Positions 7,201 through 16,660 of a DNA stretch of 64,000 bases are shown piece by piece (the stretch's first letter is position 1; each line of letters begins with the position of its first letter). The notes beneath the pieces were generated by a model. That model had not been told where the DNA came from and searched no databases. It worked only from the letters and a program-made list of their open reading frames with translations. The position numbers and the translations under genes are program-made. Origin of the DNA: JAEUOS01 sp965279115 (GTDB taxonomy: Bacteria; Pseudomonadota; Gammaproteobacteria; Burkholderiales; JAEUOS01); NCBI GenBank assembly GCA_965279115.1, contig OZ257137.1:3410001-3474000 (forward strand), written 5' to 3'.

Positions 7201-10010
7201 TGTGGTTCGGTGGCGACAACGCCGACCGCATGGACCTGCTGCCGGAAAAGCGCCGTTATGAGCCGGGCGAAACCGCGCGCTTCCAGGTGCGCATGCCGTT
7301 CCGCGCCGCCACCGCCTGGGTGGCGGTCGAGCGCGAAGGCGTCATCGAAACCCGCGTCGTGCCGGTCACGGGCAAGAACCCGGTGATCGAGGTGCCCATC
7401 AAGGCCGGTTTCGCGCCCAATGTGTATGTCTCGGTGCTGGCAGTGCGCGGCCGGGTGCGTGACGTGCCCTGGACGTCTTTCTTCAGCTGGGGCTGGCGCA
7501 ACCCGTTCGAATGGTGGAACGAGCGGCGCGAATGGATCGAGCAGTTCAACCGCGGCGAGCCCACCGCCCTGGTGGACCTGGCACGCCCGGCCTTCAAGCT
7601 CGGTGTTGCGGAAGTCGAAGTCGGCCGTGCCGCCTATGAACTGAAGGTAGCGGTCAGCAGCGACAAGCCGGTGTACCAGACGCGCGAGATCGCCAAGGTG
7701 CGGGTGGTGGTGCAGGGGCCGGAGGGCAAACCGGTGCCGGCCGGTACCGAGGTGGCGATCGCCGCGGTCGACGAATCGCTGCTGGAACTCATGCCCAACC
7801 AGAGCTGGGATGTGCTTTCCAACATGGTGCGCAAGCGTTCGTACTTCATCGAAACCTCCACTGCGCAGATGCAGGTGGTGGGGCGGCGACACTTCGGCAA
7901 GAAAGCGCTGCCGCCCGGTGGCGGCGGTGGCCGCGCACCGACCCGTGAGCTGTTCGACACGCTGCTGGTGTGGCATCCCGCACTGGCCGTCGGCGCCAAT
8001 GGCGAGGTGCTGGTGGACGTGCCGCTCAATGACGCGTTGACCAGCTTCCGCATCGTGGCGATTGCCGACGCGCAAGGCACAGATCCTGGCGCGCTGTTCG
8101 GCACCGGGTCCACCTCGGTACGCGCCACCCGCGATTTGCAGATCCTGGCCGGCCTGCCGCCGCTGGTGCGCGAGGGCGACCGTTTCGCCGCCGGCGTGAC
8201 GCTTCGCAACACCACCAGCCGCGCCATGCGTGTGGCGGTGACGGCCCGCGCCGAGGGGCTGCCGGCGCTGCCGGTGCAGGAGGTCAATGTGGCGGCGGGC
8301 GCCGCGCAGGAAGTGCGCTGGCCGGTGTCAGTGCCCAACGACCGTACCGCCCTGGCATGGACGGTGGAAGCCGAGGAAAAAGGGCCGGCCAAACCGGCGC
8401 GCGATGCGCTCAAGGTGGCGCAGCGGGTGGTACCGGCAGTGCCGCTGACGGTGCAGCAGGCCACGCTGGTGCAGATGGATCGCACGTTCACACTGCCGGT
8501 GGCGCCGCCGGCCGCAGCGCTGAAAGACGCGAAGGGTGTGGCGCGGGGCGGTTTGAGCGTTGCGCTGTCGCCGAAGCTGGCCGGGGCGCAGGAAGGGGTG
8601 CGGCGCTACTTCGCCGATTACCCATTCTCCTGCCTGGAGCAGAAGACCTCCAGGGCGATTGGCCTCAAGGACAAGGCGCAGTGGCAGGTGGTCGCGGCGC
8701 AGATGGGCAACTACCTCGACAGCGATGGTCTGGCCAGTTACTTCCCCGGCGGACGTGGCAGCGACACCCTCACCGCGTATGTGCTGGCGGTGGCGCATGA
8801 ATCGGGTTTCGCCTTGCCGGAGGGCGTGAAGGAGCGCATGGAAGAAGGCCTGATCGCGTTTGTCGAAGGGCGCATCCAGCGCGAGGGCTGGTCACCCGTG
8901 CGCGACCTCGACGCGCGGCGCCTGGCGGCCATCGAGGCGCTCTCGCGCACTGGCAAGGCCGTGCCCAGGATGCTCGACACCATTACCCTCACGCCCAATG
9001 CCTGGCCCACCCATGCGGTGATCGACTGGGTGTCCATCCTCACGCGCATGCCGCAGCTCGCCAAACGCGATGAGCAACTGGTGGCCGCCGAGCAGGTGCT
9101 GCGTGGCCGCCTCACCATGAGTGGTACCCGCATGGTGTTCTCCACCGAGAACGAGGACCGCTGGTGGTGGCTGATGGCTGGCGGCGACGTCAATGCCGCA
9201 CGCCTGATCGCCGTGCTGGCGGACAAGCCCGACTGGCGCGAAGACATGCCGCGCCTGGTGGCCGGCCTGGTGGCGCGCCAGCAGCGCGGCGCCTGGGAAA
9301 CCACCACTGCCAACCTGTGGGGCACCCTGGCGCTGGACAAGTTCGGTGCCCGCTTCGAGAGCGCCAGCGTGGCGGGCAGCACCCGCGCCAGTTATGAGGG
9401 CGTGCCACCTGCTGGTACGAACGCCTCGGCCACGCTTAACTGGGCTACGCAGGCGCAGGGCGGCGTATTGGCAATGCCGTGGCCTGCGGCCAACGCCACG
9501 CTGAAGCTTGCCCATGAAGGCGGCGGCAAGCCATGGGCTGCCATCCGCAGTACCGCTGCGGTGCCGCTGCGCGAGGCGGTGTCGGCGGGCTATCGCATCA
9601 CCCGCACGGTGACGGCGGTGGAGCAAAAGACTGCAGGCACCTGGACGCGCGGTGATGTACTGCGCGTGCGCGTCGAAGTCGACGCGCAGGCCGACATGAC
9701 GTGGGTGGTGGTGGCCGACCCGGTGCCTGCCGGCGCCACCGTGCTGGGTTCCGGCCTGGCGCGCGATTCGCAGGTGGCGCAAGCCGGCCAGCGCAGCCCC
9801 ACCGGTGCCTGGCCGGCCTTCGAGGAACGCGCGCAGGAGGCCTTCCGTGCCTATTACGACTACGCTCCCAAGGGCAAATGGAGCGTCGAATACACCCTGC
9901 GCCTGAATCAGGATGGCGAGTTCAATCTGCCTCCCACCCGCGTCGAAGCGATGTACGCGCCCGACGTGAACGGCATGCTGCCCAACGCGCCCATGAAGGT
10001 CGTACCATGA
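4245..10010 (+). CDS. Thioester-containing bacterial alpha-2-macroglobulin
   Basis: A 1921-residue periplasmic protease-trap protein, like E. coli YfhM (ECAM). I start at ATG 4245 because AGGGGAA precedes it and the product then opens with a signal peptide (MRHFWAGVGAGLVLWSAVVA...AVAA). There is no lipobox cysteine, so it is probably soluble rather than a lipoprotein as in E. coli. Successive beta-sandwich (MG) domains fill the N-terminal two thirds, with an Ala/Pro-rich linker near residues 395-425. The thioester motif CLEQ is intact (Cys ~1463, in YPFSCLEQ), followed by the helical thioester domain and a C-terminal beta domain. These proteins trap attacking proteases covalently. The gene overlaps pbpC by four bases (ATGA), the conserved pairing with PBP1C. 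Confidence 0.95.
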   Translation: MRHFWAGVGAGLVLWSAVVAGAVAATVERFVPQGEVRSVRQLQARFSEDMVRFGDTNLPSPFDVACPVPGKGRWLDARNWVYDLEVDAPPGVKCSFTPKAALRTLGGGTITGKPSFSFSTGGPAVLRSDPYAGGMPIDEEQIFILKLNGAADVGTVTQNAWCVVEGLGDRVPVKVVAGEARSALFKALKREKEVADDKLLLLQCGQRLPAAANVTLVWGRGIAAAAKQGAERVVTTVDQPLRYKVRPEFRVSFTCVRENAQAPCSPYQGMALEFSSSVARSLADGIRLKVGNAERKPVWKRDDTENVVERVAFEAPFPENVELTLTLPAGFVDDSGRNPANVGSFPLKSRTGEGSPLVKFAAGFGIIELKDAVLPVTVRNVEPAIKQATASIGAASTATPAAPAAPAGTPMARMRVEDDARILEWLMKLRKAGNDEYKSREVPLVKGRPEAKAATVPAPAGGKVFEVIGIPLPEPGFHVVELESDRLGAALLAKPKPMYVRTGALVTNMAVHFKSGRESGAVWVTALDTAQPVAEAAIRISDCAGLELWRGSTGADGVARIPQGLQRGTKCADEAPAFFVSARKGRDLSFALSDWQNGIEPWRFNVQQGYAGEESVVAHTVFDRPLFRAGETVSMKHFVRMETLAGLAAVARAPARVRISHSASGTDVELPIAFSARGTAHGKWKIPADAKLGEYDVSLLLPVEGKEEGGPRMLASGSFRVGEFRLPLMQGALTPPKAAQVGVRELPLDLSLGYLSGGPASGHAVRITALTRERYASFAGYENFRFGVDDEPEPGGNESRGNDRADRLVVDKQAVTLGRDGTAKFVVKDLPKSPRPRELVAEMQYRDPNGEEQTLRTVVPVWPAAVVAGIQTDTWVQVKKNAGLKVVVLGMDGKPRAGAPVKVVARLVNTFSTRKRTVGGFYAYENRTERKDLGTLCSGKSDARGLFLCDAGLAEPGNVELEAIAEDGDGRYSRAMASLWVAGAEVWFGGDNADRMDLLPEKRRYEPGETARFQVRMPFRAATAWVAVEREGVIETRVVPVTGKNPVIEVPIKAGFAPNVYVSVLAVRGRVRDVPWTSFFSWGWRNPFEWWNERREWIEQFNRGEPTALVDLARPAFKLGVAEVEVGRAAYELKVAVSSDKPVYQTREIAKVRVVVQGPEGKPVPAGTEVAIAAVDESLLELMPNQSWDVLSNMVRKRSYFIETSTAQMQVVGRRHFGKKALPPGGGGGRAPTRELFDTLLVWHPALAVGANGEVLVDVPLNDALTSFRIVAIADAQGTDPGALFGTGSTSVRATRDLQILAGLPPLVREGDRFAAGVTLRNTTSRAMRVAVTARAEGLPALPVQEVNVAAGAAQEVRWPVSVPNDRTALAWTVEAEEKGPAKPARDALKVAQRVVPAVPLTVQQATLVQMDRTFTLPVAPPAAALKDAKGVARGGLSVALSPKLAGAQEGVRRYFADYPFSCLEQKTSRAIGLKDKAQWQVVAAQMGNYLDSDGLASYFPGGRGSDTLTAYVLAVAHESGFALPEGVKERMEEGLIAFVEGRIQREGWSPVRDLDARRLAAIEALSRTGKAVPRMLDTITLTPNAWPTHAVIDWVSILTRMPQLAKRDEQLVAAEQVLRGRLTMSGTRMVFSTENEDRWWWLMAGGDVNAARLIAVLADKPDWREDMPRLVAGLVARQQRGAWETTTANLWGTLALDKFGARFESASVAGSTRASYEGVPPAGTNASATLNWATQAQGGVLAMPWPAANATLKLAHEGGGKPWAAIRSTAAVPLREAVSAGYRITRTVTAVEQKTAGTWTRGDVLRVRVEVDAQADMTWVVVADPVPAGATVLGSGLARDSQVAQAGQRSPTGAWPAFEERAQEAFRAYYDYAPKGKWSVEYTLRLNQDGEFNLPPTRVEAMYAPDVNGMLPNAPMKVVP

Positions 10011-12319
10011 ACTTCGTGAAAATGGGGTCAGACCCCATTTCGGCGGGCGGCTCCTTCTCAAAATGGGGTCTGACCCCATTTATCCGACGTGTGACGGGGA
10101 CAGCCGTTCATCGCCTCATTAAATGGGGTCTGACCCCATTTCTTTTGGTGGCGTTGCCCGTGCTTGCCGGAGTACCGTCGTTCGAGGCGGTACGGGCCGA
10201 ATGGCGCGAGTCCGATGCGGTGCTGCTGGACCGCAACGGGCGTGAGTTGCAGCGGGTGCGGGTGGACGCGAAGGTGCGGCGCCTGGCCTGGACGCCGCTG
10301 GCGCAGGTGTCGCCGGCCTTGCGCCAGGCGGTGATCGAATCGGAAGACCGGCGCTTTGACGAGCATGAAGGGGTGGACTGGCGCGCGGCGATGCATGCGG
10401 CGGTGGGCAACCTCGGCGGTGGCTCGCTGCGCGGTGCGAGCACCCTCAGCATGCAGGTGGCCGGGCTGATCGACCCGGACCTGCGGCGCGGCGACGGTGC
10501 GGCGCCACGCAGCATGACGCAGAAAGTCGGGCAGGCGATGGCGGCGCTCGAAATGGAGCGGCGCTGGAGCAAGGCGCAGATCCTCGAGGCTTACCTGAAC
10601 CTGGTGACCTTTCGCGGCGAACTGCAGGGCGTGGCGGCGATGGCGCACGGGCTGTTCGGCAAGGCGCCACACGGCCTCAGCCGGCGCGAGGCTGCGGTGG
10701 CTGCGGCGCTGCTGCGCGGGCCCAATGCACCGGCGCCAAGGGTGGCTGCGCGCGCCTGTAGCTTGCTGGACGGTGCGGCCCCCACGGGGACGAGGGCTTC
10801 TTCTGCCGGCTGCGACGGGCTTGCCGTCGAGGTGGCGCGCATCTTCTCGCGCGCCGACGCGGCGTTTCCGCGCAATCAACTGGCGCCCCACGCTGCGCGC
10901 GCGGTGTTTGCCGAAGCGCGACCCGTCGGCGGCATGCGGCTGGGCAGCACGCTGGATGCCAACCTGCAGGCGGCCGCGGTACGCGCGCTGCGTACCCGGC
11001 TGACCGAACTGACCGGCCGCAATGCCGAAGACGGCGCGGTGGTGGTGCTCGACAATGCAACCGGCGAGGTGCTGGCTTATGTGGGTTCCAGCGGCCCGCT
11101 GTCGCAGGCGGCGGAGGTGGACGGCGCGGTGGCGCCGCGCCAGGCAGGTTCCACCCTCAAGCCCTTCCTGTATGGCCTGGCGCTGGAGATGCGTCTGATC
11201 ACGGCGGCCTCGGTGCTTGATGATTCACCGCTGGCGGTGCGCACCGACAATGGACTGTACGTGCCGCGCAACTATTCGAGCCGGCATCGCGGCGCGGTGA
11301 GCGTGCGCGCCAGCCTGGCCGGTTCGCTCAATGTGCCGGCGGTGCGCCTGCTGGGCCTGGCGGGTCCGGACCGCATGGTCGAACGGCTGCGCGCGGCGGG
11401 ATTGTCCACCGTGTCCGCGGATGCAGACCACTATGGCGCCGCCCTCGCGCTGGGCAGTGCGGACGTGAGCCTGTTGCAACTGACCAACGCATACCGCATG
11501 CTGGCCAACGCGGGTAACTGGTCGCCTGCCCGCTTGCGCCCCGGCGGCGCCCTTTCGCAACCCAGGCGCGTGATGGATGCATCCGCAGCCTACGTGGTGG
11601 GCGACATCCTGTCGGACCGTGCCGCGCGCGCAACCGCTTTTGGCCTGGCCAATCCGCTGGAGACACCGTTCTGGTCGGCGGTAAAGACCGGCACTTCCAA
11701 GGACATGCGCGACAACTGGGCGATCGGCTACACCACCCGCCACACCGTCGGCGTTTGGGTGGGCAATGCCGGAGGCAGCCCGATGCATGACGTGTCCGGC
11801 GTTTCCGGCGCGGCGCCGGTGTGGCGCGACATCATGCTTGCGCTCAACCGCGGCGCCATGCCGCCGGCACCGCCCCGGCCGCCCGGAGTGGAAGTGCAAC
11901 GTATCCGTTTCGAGCCGGCCATCGAGCCGCCGCGTGACGAAGTGTTCGTGGCCGGCAGCGCGCGTCCGGTGATCCGCCTGGCCGACACCGGACTGCTCGC
12001 GTCGCGCATCGTCGCGCCTTTGACGGGGTCCATCGTCGCATTCGACCCGGACATTCCGCCGGCGCACCAGACACTGCTGCTGTCGGCGCAGGCGCCGTCA
12101 GGCGCGCGACTGGAACTCGACGGCCGAGTGCTCGGCAGCGCGGCGCGGCCCCACGCATGGTTTCCGCAGCCAGGAGCCCATACGCTGCGGCTGATTGGCG
12201 CGGACGGAGCGACGCTCGACCAGGCAAGCTTCGAGGTGCGCGGTGTCGGTGCATCGCGGCCGGCATCGGAAACACGCACCGGCCGCGCTGCGCTGCGTCC
12301 TATCGCGCTCCGGCCTTGA
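10007..12319 (+). CDS. pbpC: Penicillin-binding protein 1C (bifunctional PG glycosyltransferase/transpeptidase-like)
   Basis: A 770-residue protein in the PbpC family. The GT51 glycosyltransferase domain carries ESEDRRFDEHEGVDW (catalytic Glu ~113) and GASTLSMQVAGL. The transpeptidase domain has the SxxK motif STLK (Ser ~382), SLN, and KTG (Lys ~560 in VKTGTSKDMRDNWAIGY). The end matches the C-terminal domain typical of PBP1C. It is coupled by ATGA to the macroglobulin, supporting joint repair or defence of the wall after damage. Oddity: the first ~45 codons are largely built from three palindromic repeats, so the product begins MNFVKMGSDPIS and carries KWGLTPF twice before the hydrophobic stretch LLVALPVLAGV. 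A GTG at 10091 is an alternative start. Confidence 0.93.
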   Translation: MNFVKMGSDPISAGGSFSKWGLTPFIRRVTGTAVHRLIKWGLTPFLLVALPVLAGVPSFEAVRAEWRESDAVLLDRNGRELQRVRVDAKVRRLAWTPLAQVSPALRQAVIESEDRRFDEHEGVDWRAAMHAAVGNLGGGSLRGASTLSMQVAGLIDPDLRRGDGAAPRSMTQKVGQAMAALEMERRWSKAQILEAYLNLVTFRGELQGVAAMAHGLFGKAPHGLSRREAAVAAALLRGPNAPAPRVAARACSLLDGAAPTGTRASSAGCDGLAVEVARIFSRADAAFPRNQLAPHAARAVFAEARPVGGMRLGSTLDANLQAAAVRALRTRLTELTGRNAEDGAVVVLDNATGEVLAYVGSSGPLSQAAEVDGAVAPRQAGSTLKPFLYGLALEMRLITAASVLDDSPLAVRTDNGLYVPRNYSSRHRGAVSVRASLAGSLNVPAVRLLGLAGPDRMVERLRAAGLSTVSADADHYGAALALGSADVSLLQLTNAYRMLANAGNWSPARLRPGGALSQPRRVMDASAAYVVGDILSDRAARATAFGLANPLETPFWSAVKTGTSKDMRDNWAIGYTTRHTVGVWVGNAGGSPMHDVSGVSGAAPVWRDIMLALNRGAMPPAPPRPPGVEVQRIRFEPAIEPPRDEVFVAGSARPVIRLADTGLLASRIVAPLTGSIVAFDPDIPPAHQTLLLSAQAPSGARLELDGRVLGSAARPHAWFPQPGAHTLRLIGADGATLDQASFEVRGVGASRPASETRTGRAALRPIALRP
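10020..10040 (-). repeat. Palindromic repeat, copy 1 (REP-like)
   Basis: A 21-base near-perfect palindrome with core GGGGTCAGACCCC flanked by AAAT and ATTT. It is the reverse complement of copies 2 and 3, so its single asymmetric centre base gives it the opposite orientation. It lies within pbpC codons 5-12 and encodes KMGSDPIS. Confidence 0.85.
10061..10081 (+). repeat. Palindromic repeat, copy 2 (REP-like)
   Basis: A 21-base palindrome with core GGGGTCTGACCCC flanked by AAAT and ATTT, inverted relative to copy 1 and 41 bases from it. This head-to-head arrangement resembles a REPIN/BIME. In the pbpC frame it encodes KWGLTPF. Confidence 0.85.
10121..10141 (+). repeat. Palindromic repeat, copy 3 (REP-like)
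   Basis: Identical to copy 2 and in the same orientation. It starts exactly 60 bases after copy 2, so it again reads as KWGLTPF in the pbpC frame. It directly precedes the hydrophobic segment of the predicted signal anchor. Confidence 0.85.
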
Positions 12320-12971
12320 CCAGCACGTCCACCACCCTGGCCTGACCGCGCGACCTCGCATGGGCCAGCGGCGTCACCCCCTGGGCGTCGGCCAGGTTGG
12401 GGTTGGCGCCGGCGGCGACGACCATGCGCACGATCTCCACATGCCTGTCACCGCCGTCGCCCAGGATCACCGCTTCAAGCAGGCAGGTCCAGCCAAGCCG
12501 GTTGACGTGGTCGATGTCGACCTTGCTCTTGAGCAGTTCACGCACCGCTTCCACGTGGCCGTAGTGGCAGGCCGGGGTGAGCGCGGTGCCGCCATAGCGG
12601 TTGGTGCTCTTGAGATCGGCACCGGCGGCAAGCGTCATGCGCAGGATCTCGACATGGCCGCGCGCACCTGCGAGCAGGTAGGGGCTGTCCTGGATGTCAT
12701 CCTTGGCGTTGACATCCGCCCCGGCCTTGATGAGCAGACGCGCGGCATCGATCCGGTTGCCCTGGGTTGCCGCGAGCAACGCCGTGCGGCAGCGTTCGTC
12801 GCGCGCCTTAGGGCTGGCACCTTCCGCCAAGAGTCTGGTCACGCGGGCCGCGTCGCCGGCTGCCGCCGCCTCGATCAGGGCGACGTCGCGCGGGGCGTGG
12901 GCGGCCTGTGCCGGTACGGCACTGACAAGGGGCAGGGCAATGGCGAGAAGGGCGAACAGGCTGCTTTTCAT
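12300..12971 (-). CDS. Ankyrin repeat protein, exported
   Basis: A 223-residue protein with a Sec signal peptide (MKSSLFALLAIALPLVSAVPAQA), then ankyrin repeats to the end: IEAAAAGDAARVTRLLAEGAS, AARLLIKAGADVNAKD, HVEILRMTLAAGADLKS, HVEAVRELLKSKVDIDHV, and HVEIVRMVVAAGANPNLADAQG. Ankyrin repeats mediate protein binding, so a periplasmic binding or chaperone-like role is likely but unproven. I choose ATG 12971; a TTG ten codons upstream would add residues before the signal peptide. The 3' end overlaps the tail of pbpC by 20 bases in convergent orientation. Confidence 0.85.
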   Translation of the reverse strand: MKSSLFALLAIALPLVSAVPAQAAHAPRDVALIEAAAAGDAARVTRLLAEGASPKARDERCRTALLAATQGNRIDAARLLIKAGADVNAKDDIQDSPYLLAGARGHVEILRMTLAAGADLKSTNRYGGTALTPACHYGHVEAVRELLKSKVDIDHVNRLGWTCLLEAVILGDGGDRHVEIVRMVVAAGANPNLADAQGVTPLAHARSRGQARVVDVLVKAGAR

Positions 12972-13138
12972 GGCGCGTACGGGTCCGAAAGCCAGGCGCA
13001 AGTATAGGGAGAAGCATGCCGCCCGGCGTAGCGAAAATGCCGATGCGTCCGGCCGGCAGCGTATGCGGGAACGGGGGGTGCGCTGCTGTAGAATTGCGCC
13101 CCTTCGATTGAAACCTGTTTGAAACCCCGGGAGTTACG

Positions 13139-14289
<1,151 letters not shown>

Positions 14290-14293
<4 letters not shown>

Positions 14294-14751
14294 GCGACGA
14301 CAAAGTCAAGTACGACGAGAACCTGTCCGGCCGTGGCCTGCGCATCGGCGTGGTCCAGGCGCGTTTCAACGCCGCCATCGGCGACCGCATGCGCGAGGGT
14401 TGCCTGGCCGAGCTGGCGCGCCTGGGCGTGGACGAGGACGACATCGAGGTCGTCAGCGTGCCCGGCGCGCTGGAGATTCCGCTGGCGCTGCGCCTGATGG
14501 CGCAGTCCGACGAGTTCGACGCCCTGGTGGCGATCGGCTGCGTGATCCGCGGCGAGACCTATCATTTCGAGCTGGTGTGCAATGAATCAGGCGCCGGCAT
14601 CACGCGGGTGCAGCTCGACACGCTTACGCCGGTGGCCAATGCCATCCTCACCGTCGAGAACCAGGCGCAAGCCGAAGCGCGCATCGTCAAGGGGGCCGAG
14701 GCGGCGCGCGTGGCAGTGGAAATGGCCAATCTGGCCGAGGAGTTGTCCTGA
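14290..14751 (+). CDS. ribH: 6,7-dimethyl-8-ribityllumazine synthase
   Basis: A 153-residue protein that condenses DHBP with 5-amino-6-ribitylaminouracil, the penultimate step of riboflavin synthesis. It has the family's phosphate and substrate loops: VVQARFNAAIGDRM, VPGALEIPLALRL, and the IGCVIRGETYHFELVCNES segment with the catalytic His. The start is GTG in a GTGA overlap with the ribBA stop. The next gene, nusB, begins directly after the ribH stop, matching the widespread ribH-nusB pairing. Confidence 0.96.
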
Positions 14752-15183
14752 ATGAAAAGTGCCCGCCGTCGCTCGCGCGAATTCGCCGTCCAGGGCCTGT
14801 ACCAGTGGCAGCTCAATGCCGGGGATCCGACGCTCATCGCCGATGACCTGATGCGCACCAAGGGGTTCGAACAGGCCGACGAGAAGCATTTTCGCGCCCT
14901 CCTCCATGGCGCCATCGAGAACGCGCCGGCACTCCGCGAGGCGCTCGCGCCCTGCCTGGACCGTACCGTCAAGGAGCTTTCGCCGGTGGAGCACGCGATC
15001 CTTTTGGTGGGGGCATATGAGCTTTCCCACCATGTGGAGGTTCCGTATCGTGTGGTGATCAATGAATGCGTCGAGCTGGCCAAGACTTTTGGCGGTACCG
15101 ACGGTTTCAAGTATGTCAACGGCGTGCTCGACAAGCTCGCGTCGGCCGCGCGGCAGGTGGAAATCAAGGGCGCGACCCGCTAG
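14752..15183 (+). CDS. nusB: Transcription antitermination factor NusB
   Basis: A 143-residue all-helical RNA-binding protein that joins NusE (S10) on boxA RNA for rRNA antitermination. Landmarks are the N-terminal RRRSREFAVQGLYQWQLNAG, PVEHAILLVGAYELS, and VPYRVVINECVELAKTFGGTDG plus KYVNGVLDKLA. The ATG follows the ribH stop with no gap, so translation is coupled. Normal family length. Confidence 0.96.
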   Translation: MKSARRRSREFAVQGLYQWQLNAGDPTLIADDLMRTKGFEQADEKHFRALLHGAIENAPALREALAPCLDRTVKELSPVEHAILLVGAYELSHHVEVPYRVVINECVELAKTFGGTDGFKYVNGVLDKLASAARQVEIKGATR

Positions 15184-15206
15184 GGCGAGCTGACGGGCGT
15201 GGCCTG

Positions 15207-16178
15207 ATGTCCAGCGAGTTCGAACTCATCGCCCGCCATTTCCATCGGCCGGTCAAGCGCGCGATCTTCGGGGTCGGCGACGACTGCGCGTTGCTGCCGC
15301 TGGCGCAAGGGCAGAAGATGGCGGTGTCCACCGACATGCTGGTCGAAGGCACGCATTTCCTCGCGGGCACCGACCCGCGCCGCCTGGGCCACAAGACTTT
15401 GGCAGTGAATCTTTCCGACCTTGCCGCCATGGGCGCGGTCCCGCGCTACGCCACCCTGGCGCTGGCCTTGCCGGATGCGCGTGAGGAATGGCTCACCGCA
15501 TTTGCCGCCGGCTTTTTTTCGCTCGCCGACCGCTATGGGGTTGAACTGGTGGGCGGTGACACCACGCGTGGCCCGCTCAATCTGTGCGTGACCATATTCG
15601 GCGAGGTGCCGCGCGGGCAGGCGATACGGCGCAGCGGTGCCGCCAGCGGTGACGACGTATGGGTCTCGGGAACGCTGGGGGACGCGGCGCTGGGCTTGCT
15701 GGCATTGCGTGACGAGGCTGCGCTTGAAGCCGCCGCGCGGGCGTTTTGCGTGGGCCGGCTGGAGTCGCCGGAACCGCGTGTGGACCTGGGCCAGGCCCTG
15801 CGCGGCGTGGCCACCAGCATGATCGACCTCTCCGACGGCCTGGCGGGGGACCTGGCGCATCTTGCGAGTGCGTCGGGAACGGCTGCACGCGTCAATGTGG
15901 ATGCCCTGCCGATCTCGTTTGCGCTCTCCAGCCAGCCGCAGGCGCGCCGCTTGCGCTGCGCGCTGGCCGGCGGCGACGACTATGAGCTTTGCTTCACCGC
16001 GCCGGTGGACCAGCGTGACCTGGTGATCGCGATCGGTCGCTCGGTCGGGCTGACATTGACGCGCGTGGGCAGCATGTTCGAGCGGGTCGAAAGCGGCCCG
16101 GCGGTGTTGCTGGTCGACAGCGACGGCAGGCCGGTGCCGGCGATGCGCGGCTACGACCATTTCGGCCAGCCGGCGTGA
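15207..16178 (+). CDS. thiL: Thiamine-monophosphate kinase
   Basis: A 323-residue enzyme that phosphorylates thiamine monophosphate to the active cofactor thiamine diphosphate. It shows FGVGDDCALL near the N-terminus, the Mg-binding STDMLVEGTHF, VGGDTTRGP, and the IDLSDGLAGDLAHL plus ALAGGDDYELCFT segments of the PurM/ThiL fold. I choose ATG 15207 because it gives the standard N-terminus (MSSEFELIARHF); the open frame continues upstream only into the nusB region. It overlaps pgpA by four bases (GTGA). Confidence 0.95.
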   Translation: MSSEFELIARHFHRPVKRAIFGVGDDCALLPLAQGQKMAVSTDMLVEGTHFLAGTDPRRLGHKTLAVNLSDLAAMGAVPRYATLALALPDAREEWLTAFAAGFFSLADRYGVELVGGDTTRGPLNLCVTIFGEVPRGQAIRRSGAASGDDVWVSGTLGDAALGLLALRDEAALEAAARAFCVGRLESPEPRVDLGQALRGVATSMIDLSDGLAGDLAHLASASGTAARVNVDALPISFALSSQPQARRLRCALAGGDDYELCFTAPVDQRDLVIAIGRSVGLTLTRVGSMFERVESGPAVLLVDSDGRPVPAMRGYDHFGQPA

Positions 16179-16651
16179 CACCCACCGCGGCATGGATGGC
16201 GCGTTCGCCCGCGCGCATCATCGCCTTTGGCTTCGGCAGCGGCCTCATCAGGCCGGCGCCCGGTACCTGGGGCACGCTGGCGGGCTGGGGCGCCTTCGTC
16301 CTGTTGCTCGAACCCCTGTCACTACCCTTGCGCCTCCTGGCGGTGGTGGTGGCGTTTGCGCTGGGGATCTGGGCCTGCGACCGGACCGGTCGCGACCTTG
16401 GGGTGGCCGATCACGGTGGCATGGTCTGGGACGAGGTGGCGGCCATCTGGCTGGTGCTGTCGCTGGTGCCGGCGGGTTGGATGGCCCAGGGCGCAGCCTT
16501 CCTGCTGTTCAGGCTGTTCGACATCGTCAAGCCGCCGCCGATCCGGCAGTTCGACGCGCGCCTCAAGAACGGCTTCGGCGTAATGCTCGACGACCTGCTT
16601 GCGGCGCTTTACGTACTGCTGATATTCATGCTGTGGAACTTCTGGAAATAG
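16175..16651 (+). CDS. pgpA: Phosphatidylglycerophosphatase A
   Basis: A 158-residue inner-membrane phosphatase that removes phosphate from phosphatidylglycerophosphate to give phosphatidylglycerol. It has the conserved N-terminal GSGLIRPAPGTWGTLAG, the acidic DHGGMVWDEVAAIW, and the DIVKPPPIRQFD plus LDDLLAALY stretch near the end, with hydrophobic membrane segments between. The start is GTG overlapping the thiL stop. The thiL-pgpA pairing is conserved in proteobacteria. Confidence 0.95.
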   Translation: MTPTAAWMARSPARIIAFGFGSGLIRPAPGTWGTLAGWGAFVLLLEPLSLPLRLLAVVVAFALGIWACDRTGRDLGVADHGGMVWDEVAAIWLVLSLVPAGWMAQGAAFLLFRLFDIVKPPPIRQFDARLKNGFGVMLDDLLAALYVLLIFMLWNFWK

Positions 16652-16660
16652 GGGATGGAC

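Noticed and set aside
9701..10006. Upstream extension of the pbpC frame into the end of the macroglobulin gene
   Set aside because: The extension is Arg/Gly-rich and not protein-like. ATG 10007 in the ATGA overlap is the natural coupled start.
12972..13138. Possible FMN riboswitch upstream of ribBA
   Set aside because: The gap is short and I cannot find the conserved RFN-element helices or loops.
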